A stretch of 23,767 nt of DNA from JAJDNW01 sp039714495 (GCA_039714495.1 JBDLJD010000063.1:1-23767), one strand, 5' to 3'. Positions 1-7,392 are shown, counted from the stretch's first letter. Numbers and translations: made by a program. The notes: a model not told the origin generated them from the sequence alone.

Positions 1-236
1 TCTTTTGAAATGATTGACGCTTGAAGCCTTCAATCTATCACCTTGCTGTGAATCGAAGATTATCACAAGTTTGACAGTTTCATTAGACAAAAGACTTTGT
101 AACAGTATCTTTCTTGTTGGATCTAATTTCTGTCTAACTGCACACCACCATATGTTGGGGTAGCCCAATATTTATATCTACCATCATTTTTCGCCTCTCC
201 AGCTGTGTTAATTTTTGTGGATCGCAAGTTCAATCA
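1..236 (-). pseudogene. Frameshifted remnant of an unidentified small protein gene (partial)
   Basis: No intact gene is present, but two adjacent minus-strand frames read like protein. From 233 down to 126 one frame gives a stretch containing NDGRYKYWATPTYGGVQLD before a stop at 123-125. From 171 down to the window edge another frame gives KLDPTRKILLQSLLSNETV and continues open. The words QLD and KLD are the same codons repeated: TTAGA occurs twice, 11 bp apart, around 124-140 on the minus strand. Removing one 11-bp unit would join the frames as GVQLDPTRK. A third short open stretch (303-211, containing IRVVCYGEDYSLITGL) may be an earlier part or another gene's end. The segment is clearly more AT-rich than its neighbours. 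I do not recognise the family. It is called a pseudogene by inference from the frame switch; a sequencing error would give the same picture. Confidence 0.4.
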
Positions 237-471
237 AACCTGTGATAAGAGAATAGTCTTCGCCATAGCACACAACGCGTATTCCGCCCTCCGGTGAACC
301 TGGTCATTCATTCCATTAAAAACCGCCCGTATGGATGTATTGCACATCAATAAAATGTGCTCAAAATCCAGCCGCCGGAACCGAAAAGAAAGGTGATCTG
401 AAAAAACAACTCAAGAACATAAGCGCATCAATCCTCATAGTAGGTTGATACATGTTCAGATACTCCACGAC
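237..471. other. Intergenic stretch without recognisable gene
   Basis: Apart from a 29-codon open stretch on the minus strand (303-211) lacking a convincing start, I see no coding signal, RNA gene or clear repeat between the remnant at the left edge and the end of acyP. The sequence is AT-rich around 330-460. Confidence 0.4.
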
Positions 472-753
472 TTAATAGGTCACGCTGAACTCCGTGAATT
501 CTCCGGTAAACTCTTGCCAGGTAAACTTAACGTCACTTACGCTGGAACGGGGCGGCCCCTGTTGGCACCAGGCTAGAGTGGCATCCACGTCGGCCCGATC
601 ACCTTCAAAGACCGCCTCCACCGAACCGTCCCGCTTATTGCGCACCCAGCCGTCCACACCGTGCCTCCGGGCGGCACGCTGGGTCTCCATGCGGAAAAAA
701 ACGCCCTGAACCCGGCCGGTGATAATGGTATGTGCCCTGACGAGATTATCCAT
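472..753 (-). CDS. acyP: Acylphosphatase
   Basis: The 93-residue protein is the normal size for acylphosphatase, which hydrolyses carboxyl-phosphate bonds of acyl phosphates such as acetyl phosphate or carbamoyl phosphate in the cytoplasm. The family signature is visible near the N-terminus as GRVQGVFFR (residues 13-21), with the catalytic Arg at its end. The second signature, GWVRNKRDGSVEAVFEG (about 35-51), carries the catalytic Asn. The ATG at 753 is preceded by a strong Shine-Dalgarno (GGAGG, 4 nt spacing), so the start is secure. A long hairpin (766-809) ends immediately upstream of this ribosome-binding site. The gene is last in a minus-strand series, 334 bp beyond the DNA ligase gene, and may have its own promoter in that repeat-filled gap. 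Confidence 0.93.
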   Translation of the reverse strand: MDNLVRAHTIITGRVQGVFFRMETQRAARRHGVDGWVRNKRDGSVEAVFEGDRADVDATLAWCQQGPPRSSVSDVKFTWQEFTGEFTEFSVTY

Positions 754-765
754 ATGTCCTCCTCT

Positions 766-809
766 ATAATAATTTCAGCAATCGCTTTTGCGATACATGA
801 AATTATTAT
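766..809. repeat. Nested hairpin abutting the acyP ribosome-binding site
   Basis: A perfect 12-bp inverted repeat (ATAATAATTTCA at 766-777, complement at 798-809) encloses a second 5-bp stem, ATCGC-TTTT-GCGAT, at 781-794. In acyP mRNA the structure would end 1 nt before the GAGGAGG Shine-Dalgarno complement at 758-764. It could set mRNA stability or ribosome access, or be the variable arm of a composite repeat (see 815-827). Structure is seen; function is inferred. Confidence 0.7.
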
Positions 810-814
810 TATAC

Positions 815-827
815 GCGGCTCCGCCGC
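815..827. repeat. GCGGC-N3-GCCGC mini-hairpin, copy 1
   Basis: A 5-bp GC stem with a TCC loop follows the long acyP-leader hairpin by 5 nt. The same motif with nearly identical flanks (ACGCGGCT-C/T-CGCCGCTA) occurs at 17815-17827, again a few nt after a long hairpin. This suggests a dispersed composite element. Confidence 0.55.
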
Positions 828-978
828 TATTGAAAAACATGTAGTCAGCAGCCCGTGGTCTGTGCGTTGGAATCAAGTTCTGGTTGCATACTGTCTATTT
901 GACTTTTTTTCTGCGTCAGACTTCGGCAGGGGCGAATCCATGCACCACATGGTTGGTTCGAAGAATGGGCCCGGCCTG

Positions 979-1069
979 TTCTCAGTCCTCTGTGGTTCTG
1001 ACCTCTGGGACTCTGAGGTTCTGTGGCTCTGGCCCATGGGTTTCTCCCTACTGTTTACTTCCGACTGGT
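979..1069. repeat. Degenerate 8-mer and 7-mer tandem array
   Basis: Read on the minus strand, 979-1032 consists of about seven degenerate octamers of the type CAGARCCN. It is followed by heptamer-like units TACTGTT, TACTTCC, GACTGGT on the plus strand at 1049-1069. The 16-mer GTCCTCTGTGGTTCTG (985-1000) recurs exactly at 8843-8858, inside a similar array. The pattern resembles the short tandemly repeated repetitive sequences described in cyanobacteria. The array fills most of the 334-bp gap between acyP and the ligase gene, where I see no protein-coding signal. Confidence 0.7.
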
Positions 1070-1087
1070 CTGGGCTGGCAGCCGGCC

Positions 1088-2920
1088 TCAGTCTCCGGCT
1101 AGCATATCGAGGTACGCTGCCTCGCTCACAATCCTTACCCCCAGAGATTCAGCCTTCTTGATCTTGGCAGCACCTACCTTTTCACCACATACCAACAGAT
1201 CCGTTTTCCCACTCACCGCCGTTTGCACTTTGGCGCCCAGCTTTCTGGCCGCGGCCTGCATGCCTTCCCGACTGCCCTGGCGCATCTTGCCCGTAAAAAC
1301 AACCGCCTTGCCGGCAATGGTGCTGTCGATTTCTGCCGTGTCTTTAACCAGGTCGGATTTTTCCAGGTTGAACCCCAGCGCCAGCATGTGGTCGATGGTG
1401 CCCCGCAAAGATGTAATACCCTGATGAATGGACAAGCTGGTGACACCGCCGAAGCCGTTGATGGATTCGATCTCCCCGCGTTCAGCAACCAGCAGGTCTT
1501 CCAGAGCCATGTGTGACAGCAATTTGCGGCTGTCGCCCTTTCCCAGATTGGCAATGCCGAAGCCGGCCAGGAAGCGCCAGTCCTCAACCGGTTTGGTCCG
1601 GCTGATGAAGAGCGCTTCGGCCAGGTTGCGGGATTGCACCGGGCCGAAATCGATTTCCTCAAAATCTTCGATGGTCATGGCATAGATCTTTTCCAGAGTA
1701 TCAAAGCCGCTGGCCACCATCTTCTGAATGCTTTTAATGCCGAACCAGTCGGCATTGCCCAGGGTCTTGAACCAGTGGCTGATGGCCTGTTCGATCTGGG
1801 CCCTGCAGCCGCGGTTGGAACAGCGCAGGAAATCATTCTGCCAGGCCAGTTCCGTGCCGCACACCGGACAGTTCTCCGGCAGAACAACGGTTTCGGCAGG
1901 CGTAATGACCTTCTCCAGCTTGGGTATCACCTCGCCGCTGCGGATAATCTCGATGAAGGCGCCCTTGCCCAGACCTTCTTTCACGACCATACCCGCGTGG
2001 TGGGCTGTCACACGTTTGATGGTGGCGCCCGAAAGCAATATGGGTTTCACCTCGAGAACAGGCGTTACATTACCGGTGCGGCCCACCTGCCAGGCGATAT
2101 CTTCCACCTCTGTCATCGCGGTAGCACCTTTGGATTTGATGGCAATCTGCCAGCGATAGTGGTGGGTGGTGGCTCCCATGGCCTGCCTGAGCCTTTGGTC
2201 GACAACTTCTGCCACAACGCCGTCCATGGGATAATCGGTGGATGCCGTCAGGTCCGCAATAATGGCCTCAATGTTGTCCAGCAGCTCTGCTGCGCTGCCC
2301 TCCCAGAAGGAAAGCTCGCTGTAGGGGACAAAATGGACGACCTTTTCCTGCAAGGCCCGGCGGGCGGTCTCGTTGACCACGTCTGAAGATATGATTCCCA
2401 CCACCATGTTGCGCGGGTGTTCAAAAGCACCTGCCAGTTTCTCCTGGAAGTATGACTGCCGCACCACGATTTCGCCCAGGCCATGCCCCCGCCCCCCCAC
2501 GGGCACGACCCCCTTGGCAAAAGCGCTGCTGATTTCATAGCCGGTCTCGCCGTTGCCTCTGGAAACAAAAACCTGACCGTCATCCCTGCCTGCCAGGCCA
2601 TCCAGTTTGGGCGTGATCCTGAACACGATGTCAATGTCACCGATTTTTTCAGCGGCTTTTTTCACCCGGCTGATAAAGCGTTCGATATCTTCGGTGGTGT
2701 AGGCCTTCTCCGTCGACAGCATGGGAACGGGATGCCGGATTTCCTGCCTGTTGTCGAATGTTTCCGGCTCGACCCGTGCCAGAAAGGGATGGTCAGGAGC
2801 GAGCTGCCGAAGCCGCTCCACCATGTCATCGTACGCGTGGTCACTGACCAGCGGATCACCGCTGCGGTAGGCTTCATTGCAGGCCTCGAGCTTCTCGACC
2901 AGTTTCACAATTTCATCCAT
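1088..2920 (-). CDS. ligA: Divergent NAD+-dependent DNA ligase (LigA family)
   Basis: This gene encodes a 610-residue ligase that should seal nicks in duplex DNA using NAD+. Visible parts: an N-terminal Ia-type domain with SDHAYDDM (26-33); PVPMLSTEKAY; the adenylation motif KLDG with nucleophile Lys105; RGNGETGYE; GEIVV with Glu150; DGVV (233-236); IAIK with Lys262; and QVGRTGNVTPV. These are followed by a four-Cys zinc finger (C351, C354, C367, C372), helix-hairpin-helix repeats and a C-terminal BRCT domain (about 533-610). It is shorter than typical LigA (about 670) and several motifs deviate: the usual DGVVxKV reads DGVVAEV, RGDG reads RGNG, and the YH pair of domain Ia reads YR. The ATG at 2920 overlaps the upstream stop (ATGGATGA), suggesting translational coupling. 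An in-frame ATG at 2947 would add nine residues. It could be a second, specialised ligase rather than the replicative one. Confidence 0.85.
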   Translation of the reverse strand: MDEIVKLVEKLEACNEAYRSGDPLVSDHAYDDMVERLRQLAPDHPFLARVEPETFDNRQEIRHPVPMLSTEKAYTTEDIERFISRVKKAAEKIGDIDIVFRITPKLDGLAGRDDGQVFVSRGNGETGYEISSAFAKGVVPVGGRGHGLGEIVVRQSYFQEKLAGAFEHPRNMVVGIISSDVVNETARRALQEKVVHFVPYSELSFWEGSAAELLDNIEAIIADLTASTDYPMDGVVAEVVDQRLRQAMGATTHHYRWQIAIKSKGATAMTEVEDIAWQVGRTGNVTPVLEVKPILLSGATIKRVTAHHAGMVVKEGLGKGAFIEIIRSGEVIPKLEKVITPAETVVLPENCPVCGTELAWQNDFLRCSNRGCRAQIEQAISHWFKTLGNADWFGIKSIQKMVASGFDTLEKIYAMTIEDFEEIDFGPVQSRNLAEALFISRTKPVEDWRFLAGFGIANLGKGDSRKLLSHMALEDLLVAERGEIESINGFGGVTSLSIHQGITSLRGTIDHMLALGFNLEKSDLVKDTAEIDSTIAGKAVVFTGKMRQGSREGMQAAARKLGAKVQTAVSGKTDLLVCGEKVGAAKIKKAESLGVRIVSEAAYLDMLAGD

Positions 2921-3656
2921 CTGCCAGCACCCTGCACAATTTACCAACAGTACGTGTCGCCCGCGCTCGGCCCTCGCGAAAGGCTTCGTTTTTAAATCCC
3001 GGGTTCCACGTCAGGGAATACAGCTCGTCCGACACCACCAGAACCCCGGCAACATCGACCCCCAAATACCGGGCAACGCTGAAAAGACAGGACATCTCCA
3101 TCTCCACCGCCAGGGCCTGCCGGTTTTTAAAATACATCACCTTCTCAGGGGTTTCCCGGAAAGCACCGTCCGTCGTCCAAACCAGCCCCTCATGGAACCC
3201 GACGGCTTCCTCGGTCAGAATGCTGCGCAGGCTTGCCGCCATGGTTGCCGCAGGCCGGGAGATTCCCCCTGCGGCCACGCCGTAGTGCGGGGACGTGCCT
3301 TCATCGACAATCGCGCCATTGGGAATGACAATGTCACCGATATTCACGTCCTCTGCCACCGAACCGCACCATCCTGCAAATACGAATTGCCTGGCTCCCC
3401 AGCTGACCAGCGTCTCCATCAGCATGGCAGCGTGGGGGGCGCCCAGGAAAGGACCGGCCAGGGAAATACCGCCCGGATCATTGCCCCCGGCATACAGGCG
3501 GCCTGTAAACAGGGAGCCTTGTTTGGCCTGTTCCAGGCCAAGCGCCGGAACCAGTAATTCTAGATCGGGTTTGGGAGCGGCCATCACGACAACCGACCCC
3601 AGGGATGGCGGACGTTTTCCCTTGACGGGTTTTACGATGGGTGTCCCGTTGTCCAT
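2913..3656 (-). CDS. Nucleoside phosphorylase-family protein (PNP/UDP or MTA/SAH nucleosidase-like)
   Basis: The 247-residue protein fits the phosphorylase superfamily that cleaves the N-glycosidic bond of nucleosides. Visible signatures are VFAGWCGSV (about 92-100), the strand region NIGDIVIPN, and AVEMEMSCLFSVAR (about 183-196), where the EMEM segment corresponds to the ribose-binding Met-Glu of this superfamily. VVSDEL near 208 carries the Ser-Asp pair typical of the nucleobase-binding end. The substrate cannot be decided from sequence alone: uridine phosphorylase, purine nucleoside phosphorylase and futalosine or MTA hydrolase relatives all share these features. The ATG at 3656 has only a distant GAGAGG as ribosome-binding site, and a later start before PSLGSVVVMAAP is possible. 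The 3' end overlaps the ligase start by 8 bp. Confidence 0.8.
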   Translation of the reverse strand: MDNGTPIVKPVKGKRPPSLGSVVVMAAPKPDLELLVPALGLEQAKQGSLFTGRLYAGGNDPGGISLAGPFLGAPHAAMLMETLVSWGARQFVFAGWCGSVAEDVNIGDIVIPNGAIVDEGTSPHYGVAAGGISRPAATMAASLRSILTEEAVGFHEGLVWTTDGAFRETPEKVMYFKNRQALAVEMEMSCLFSVARYLGVDVAGVLVVSDELYSLTWNPGFKNEAFREGRARATRTVGKLCRVLADG

Positions 3657-3692
3657 AAATTTTCATGCCTCTCAAGCGACGAGCCTAAATCC

Positions 3693-3719
3693 CTGGATGC
3701 CCGCCTTCGCGGGCATGAC
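3693..3719. repeat. REP-like 27-bp palindrome, copy 1
   Basis: CTGGATGCCCGCC-TT-CGCGGGCATGAC is a near-perfect palindrome lying between the PC4-like gene and the nucleoside phosphorylase gene. The same 27-mer family occurs twice at 8641-8713 and in a decayed form at 8599. The 3' flank AAAAACACCCCGATG (3722-3737) also recurs beside the copy at 8599, so the repeat unit is longer than the palindrome. Confidence 0.75.
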
Positions 3720-3750
3720 GTAAAAAACACCCCGATGCCTGAAATATGTA

Positions 3751-4005
3751 CTACTCAGGCGGAGCGTTTGCTGCCAACGCGTCCTTGATATCGTCGATGG
3801 TCTCGTACAGCCACAGCACGTCTTCCATGCTCAGGCGACCGGCTTTCATAGGCGCCCTTTCGGTTCCATCTTTTTTCAGTAGGATGCGAGGGCCGATCTG
3901 CAGTTTGGGCTGTCCCTCGTTGTACTGATTGATGGTCACCACCAGACCGGTTTCGTCACATTTCCAACGTTTGAGCACTTTATCTTTATCCGGATCGAAA
4001 GGCAT
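3751..4005 (-). CDS. PC4/YdbC-like single-stranded nucleic-acid-binding protein (putative)
   Basis: This is an 84-residue cytoplasmic protein with no signal peptide or membrane segment. Its order of residues follows the PC4 (transcriptional coactivator p15/SUB1) fold: a strand LVVTINQYN (20-29), then PKLQIGPRILLKKDG, a turn with AGRLSMEDV (56-64), and a C-terminal helix with the pattern YETIDDIKDAL. Human SUB1 has the comparable VSVRDFKGK, IDIREYW, KGISLNPEQW and ISDIDDAV. PC4-like proteins bind single-stranded DNA, often as dimers. The match is by eye from memory, so it is an inference; otherwise the protein is a conserved hypothetical. The start is well supported by AGGAGGAAACATG. It sits between glyS and the nucleoside phosphorylase/ligase pair. 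Confidence 0.6.
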   Translation of the reverse strand: MPFDPDKDKVLKRWKCDETGLVVTINQYNEGQPKLQIGPRILLKKDGTERAPMKAGRLSMEDVLWLYETIDDIKDALAANAPPE

Positions 4006-4140
4006 GTTTCCTCCTACTATGTCAATTGTGTCTGAATCTATTAATTACTAAATTTTCATATCTCCCAAATAAATGCACTCAGGAACATTTCAACGGGCAG
4101 TCTCATTCATCCTTTTCCGCTCATGTCCCGGTATGAAAAT

Positions 4141-6216
4141 TTAGGCCAGCTTGGAAAAATCGGCAAACTGGTCGAAGAGGGCGGCTATCCCCCCCAGAAG
4201 GGCGAGCCGGTTGTTGCGGACTTCTAAATCCTCGGCCATGACCAGAACGTCATCGAAAAAGACATCCACGGCATCCTTGAGAGAGGCGATTTTCAAAAGC
4301 GCCGCTTCAAAATCACCGGCTGCAAAAAGCGATGACACCTGACGCTCCACAGCTCTGAAAGCTGCCAGCAGGTCTTTTTCAGACGCGTGCGTGAACAGGT
4401 CTTCACTGATCCGGGTCTGCACACCATCTTCCGTTTTCTTGATGATATTGACCACCCGTTTGAAGGCGGCGGCCAGAGGCTCAAAATCCGGAGCCCCCTT
4501 CAGGTCTTCAAGAGCCTTTACCCGCAGCCAAACATGCGGCAAATTTTCTGTACCGGCACTGGTGACCGCACCAACGACGTCTTTGGAAAAGCCCTTTTCT
4601 ACGAGAATGTGGGCCAGGCGGTTCTGTATGAACGTGTGAACCCTGCCGGTGGTTTCCACAAGATCGAAATCCCCTGTTGATCTGAAAAGATCGAGGCTTT
4701 TGACGATGAGATCATTGAGTGAAAAGCCAAATTCCTTGTCCTGCATGATGTTGACGATGCCGATGCCCTGCCTGCGGAGAGCGTAAGGGTCCGAAGCACC
4801 GGTCGGAATCAGCCCCGCGGAAAAACATCCGCAGATGGAATCGATTTTGTCTGCAATGGCCAGGAGGGCGCCGGTTTCGCCTGACGGTAGTTCCCCGCCC
4901 GAGTACGTAGGCCGGTAGTGTTCCTCAATGGCGCTGGCCACGTCTTCGGGCTCGCCAACGACACCCGCATAAACCCTGCCCATTACACCTTGCAGTTTGG
5001 GGAATTCCACCACCACCTGACTCACCAAGTCGGCTTTGCACAGTTCTGCCGCCCGGGTTACCCTGGCCTTGAAACCGTCATCAAGGCCTACGGCATCGGC
5101 CAGATAGGCGGCAAGTCTTTTGACCCTGCCTACTTTCTCCTGCATGCTCCCCAACTTGGCCTGAAACAGAACCCCTTCCAGTTTTTCGATCCAAGGGTCA
5201 AAGGAAACTTTTACATCACTCTGATAAAAGAACTGAGCGTCGGAAAGCCTTGCCCGGAGAACACGTTCGTGTCCGGTGGCGACCAGATCGAGATCCTTAG
5301 TACGGGTATTGTTGACGGCGATAAAATAGGGCATCAGCGCCCCTTTTTCATCGATAACGGCAAAATACTTCTGATGTTCGCGCATGGCCGTAATTAGAAT
5401 TTCCCGGGGGATTTCCAGAAATTCATCGTCAAATTTTCCGGCCGTGGCAATGGGGTATTCCACGAGGTTGGTGACGATGTCCACCAATTCGTCATCCGGC
5501 AGGACCCTGCCGCCCACTGCGGAAGCAGCCTGCTCGATCTCCTTTAAGACCATCTTTTTTCGTTCTTCTATATCCGCTATGACCTGGGCTTTCTTCAAGC
5601 TATCCAGATAAGTTTCCGGGTTTTCGATTTTGATCTTGCCGGGATGCATGAAACTGTGCCCGCAAGTGTATCTTCCACTTTTTAGGTTGCCCAGGCTGAA
5701 TGACACAGGGCTGCTGCCTAATAGCGCCACAAGGGAATACATGGGCCGGGCGAAATGAACGTTCAGCTCCGCCCACTTCATGGTTTTGGGAAAGGGGGTA
5801 GCCAGAATGACCTCGGGCAGCATTTTCTTCAAAAGCGTTTTCGTGGCCAGCCCTTTTTCCGTCACCCTGGCGCACAGATAGCTTCCTTTTTCCGTATCTT
5901 GCGCTTTGAGCGCTTTGACCCCAACGCCTACTTTCTCAGCGAATTTCACGGCGGCCATAGTTGGCTGGCCGTCAGCATCGTAGGCCACCTTGGTGGGGGG
6001 GCCCATCACATCCTTTGAAATAGTAGGCTGTCTGGCAGCCACCTGTTCAACAACAATAGCCAGTCGCCGAGGCGTTCCAAAGGTTTTCACCTCACCGTGT
6101 TCGATGCGGGCCGCACTCATTTTTTTCAACAGGTTCGACGCAATGGCCGTAAGGGCGGGGGCGATATATCCGGCGGGTATCTCTTCCGCACCGATTTCAA
6201 GCAGTAAATTGTCCAT
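4141..6216 (-). CDS. glyS: Glycyl-tRNA synthetase beta subunit
   Basis: This 691-residue protein is the beta chain of the bacterial alpha2beta2 glycyl-tRNA synthetase, which charges tRNA-Gly with glycine. The N-terminus, DNLLLEIGAEEIPAGYI, is the family hallmark. Downstream are MGPPTKVAYD, FPKTMKWAELNVHFARPMYSL shortened from the family pattern, ILITAMREHQKYFAV (about 280-294), and a C-terminal anticodon-binding-like helical region ending in VLVMAEDLEVRNNRLALL. Length is normal for GlyS. A GTG at 6222 is in frame, but the ATG at 6216 has the better-placed Shine-Dalgarno (AGAGG, about 5 nt away), which would overlap that GTG, so 6216 is preferred. glyQ lies upstream on the same strand, separated by 281 bp of repeat-rich sequence, which is unusually far for these partner subunits. 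Confidence 0.97.
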   Translation of the reverse strand: MDNLLLEIGAEEIPAGYIAPALTAIASNLLKKMSAARIEHGEVKTFGTPRRLAIVVEQVAARQPTISKDVMGPPTKVAYDADGQPTMAAVKFAEKVGVGVKALKAQDTEKGSYLCARVTEKGLATKTLLKKMLPEVILATPFPKTMKWAELNVHFARPMYSLVALLGSSPVSFSLGNLKSGRYTCGHSFMHPGKIKIENPETYLDSLKKAQVIADIEERKKMVLKEIEQAASAVGGRVLPDDELVDIVTNLVEYPIATAGKFDDEFLEIPREILITAMREHQKYFAVIDEKGALMPYFIAVNNTRTKDLDLVATGHERVLRARLSDAQFFYQSDVKVSFDPWIEKLEGVLFQAKLGSMQEKVGRVKRLAAYLADAVGLDDGFKARVTRAAELCKADLVSQVVVEFPKLQGVMGRVYAGVVGEPEDVASAIEEHYRPTYSGGELPSGETGALLAIADKIDSICGCFSAGLIPTGASDPYALRRQGIGIVNIMQDKEFGFSLNDLIVKSLDLFRSTGDFDLVETTGRVHTFIQNRLAHILVEKGFSKDVVGAVTSAGTENLPHVWLRVKALEDLKGAPDFEPLAAAFKRVVNIIKKTEDGVQTRISEDLFTHASEKDLLAAFRAVERQVSSLFAAGDFEAALLKIASLKDAVDVFFDDVLVMAEDLEVRNNRLALLGGIAALFDQFADFSKLA

Positions 6217-6301
6217 GGGCACCTCTAGTAGTTCAGTATCATAAATTGTATCCTTTAGACCGGGATACGTTTAGCTTATTGGGTTACTGTTTTGAATATC
6301 A

Positions 6302-6437
6302 GGGTCCAAGGGGTCAGGGGGTCAAGGTTTCAAGGGTGACAGGAATTAGCTTATGGCTCATAGCCCGCTATCAGCTATGAGCTACGACCTATGAGCTGTT
6401 TTCACTCGACCCCTTGAATCCTTGGATCCTCGAACCC
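6302..6437. repeat. Octamer-heptamer-octamer tandem array between glyQ and glyS
   Basis: Three blocks are visible. At 6302-6343 TCAAGG-type words recur every 8 bp (TCCAAGG, TCAGGG, TCAAGG, TCAAGG). At 6348-6396 seven heptamers centre on TATGAGC (for example 6376-6382 and 6390-6396). At 6412-6437 octamers CCTTGAAT, CCTTGGAT, CCTCGAAC are the reverse complement of the first block. The outer blocks are therefore inverted around the heptamers and could pair in the glyQS transcript. I see no gene in this 281-bp gap. Confidence 0.7.
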
Positions 6438-6497
6438 TGCTATCAGGATAATGCAAACAAAATGAATGCCTGCATGTTGTCCTTCATGACAAATTTG

Positions 6498-7373
6498 TCA
6501 ACTATTCTTCTTCAACAACGGATACCCCATGGCCTTTCTCTGCTCCAGATATCCATGCGCCGCCGACCTTGCTAAATTTCTGATTCGCCCAATATAGCCG
6601 GTCCTTTCGGTAACACTGATGGCACCCCGGGCATCGAGCAGATTGAAGGTGTGGGAGCACTTGAGGCAAAACTCATACAGCGGCAGGACAAGCGATTCCT
6701 CGGCCATCCGCCTGGCCTCCTTTTCATACATGTTGAACAAGTCGAAAAGCATGGCCACGTCAGCTTTTTCAAAATTGTAGGTAGACTGCTCAACCTCCTG
6801 TTGATGATGGACGTCGCCGTAAGTGATGGTGTCGTTCCATTTGAGATCGTATACATTGTCGACATCCTGCAGGTACATGGCGATGCGTTCCAGACCGTAA
6901 GTCAGTTCCACGGGAATGGGCGACAGTTCGACACTGCCGGCCTGCTGAAAATAGGTGAATTGGGTTATCTCCATACCGTCCAGCCAGACCTCCCAGCCAA
7001 GTCCGGAGGCGCCCAGGGTGGGCGATTCCCAATCGTCCTCCACAAACCGAATATCATGTTCCAGGGGATCGATACCCAGCACCTTCATACTCTGGAGGTA
7101 CTGTTTCTGTACATCATAAGGCGATGGTTTCAGAATCACCTGATACTGATAGTAGTGCTGAAGCCGGTTGGGGTTTTCCCCGTATCGGCCGTCGGTGGGG
7201 CGCCTCGAAGGCTGCACGTAGGCCACGTTCCATGGCTCCGGCCCCAGCGCCTTCAGGGTCGTGTTGTGGTGAAAGGTGCCGGCGCCGACTTCCAGGTCGT
7301 ATGGCTGTGTGATGATGCAGCCTTTTTTTGCCCAGAACTGGCTCAGCTTCATGATAACATCCTGAAAATTCAT
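6498..7373 (-). CDS. glyQ: Glycyl-tRNA synthetase alpha subunit
   Basis: The 291-residue alpha chain carries the class II catalytic core that activates glycine. It is nearly canonical throughout: MNFQDVIMKLSQFWAKKGC at the N-terminus, QPYDLEVGAGTFH (about 23-35), LGPEPWNVAYVQPSRRPTDG (42-61), RYGENPNRLQHYYQYQVILK (62-81) and the class II motif region GWEVWLDGMEITQFTYFQQ. A Shine-Dalgarno GAGG lies 7 nt before the ATG at 7373. It forms the heterotetramer with GlyS, whose gene follows on the same strand. The region just upstream (7393-7440) contains a fragment of a repeat that recurs at 23281-23400. Confidence 0.98.
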   Translation of the reverse strand: MNFQDVIMKLSQFWAKKGCIITQPYDLEVGAGTFHHNTTLKALGPEPWNVAYVQPSRRPTDGRYGENPNRLQHYYQYQVILKPSPYDVQKQYLQSMKVLGIDPLEHDIRFVEDDWESPTLGASGLGWEVWLDGMEITQFTYFQQAGSVELSPIPVELTYGLERIAMYLQDVDNVYDLKWNDTITYGDVHHQQEVEQSTYNFEKADVAMLFDLFNMYEKEARRMAEESLVLPLYEFCLKCSHTFNLLDARGAISVTERTGYIGRIRNLARSAAHGYLEQRKAMGYPLLKKNS

Positions 7374-7392
7374 AAAACATCCTCGCTATACC

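Noticed and set aside
661..1161. 166-codon plus-strand open frame across the acyP leader
   Set aside because: It runs antisense through acyP, a hairpin and a tandem array. Low-complexity sequence explains the lack of stops.
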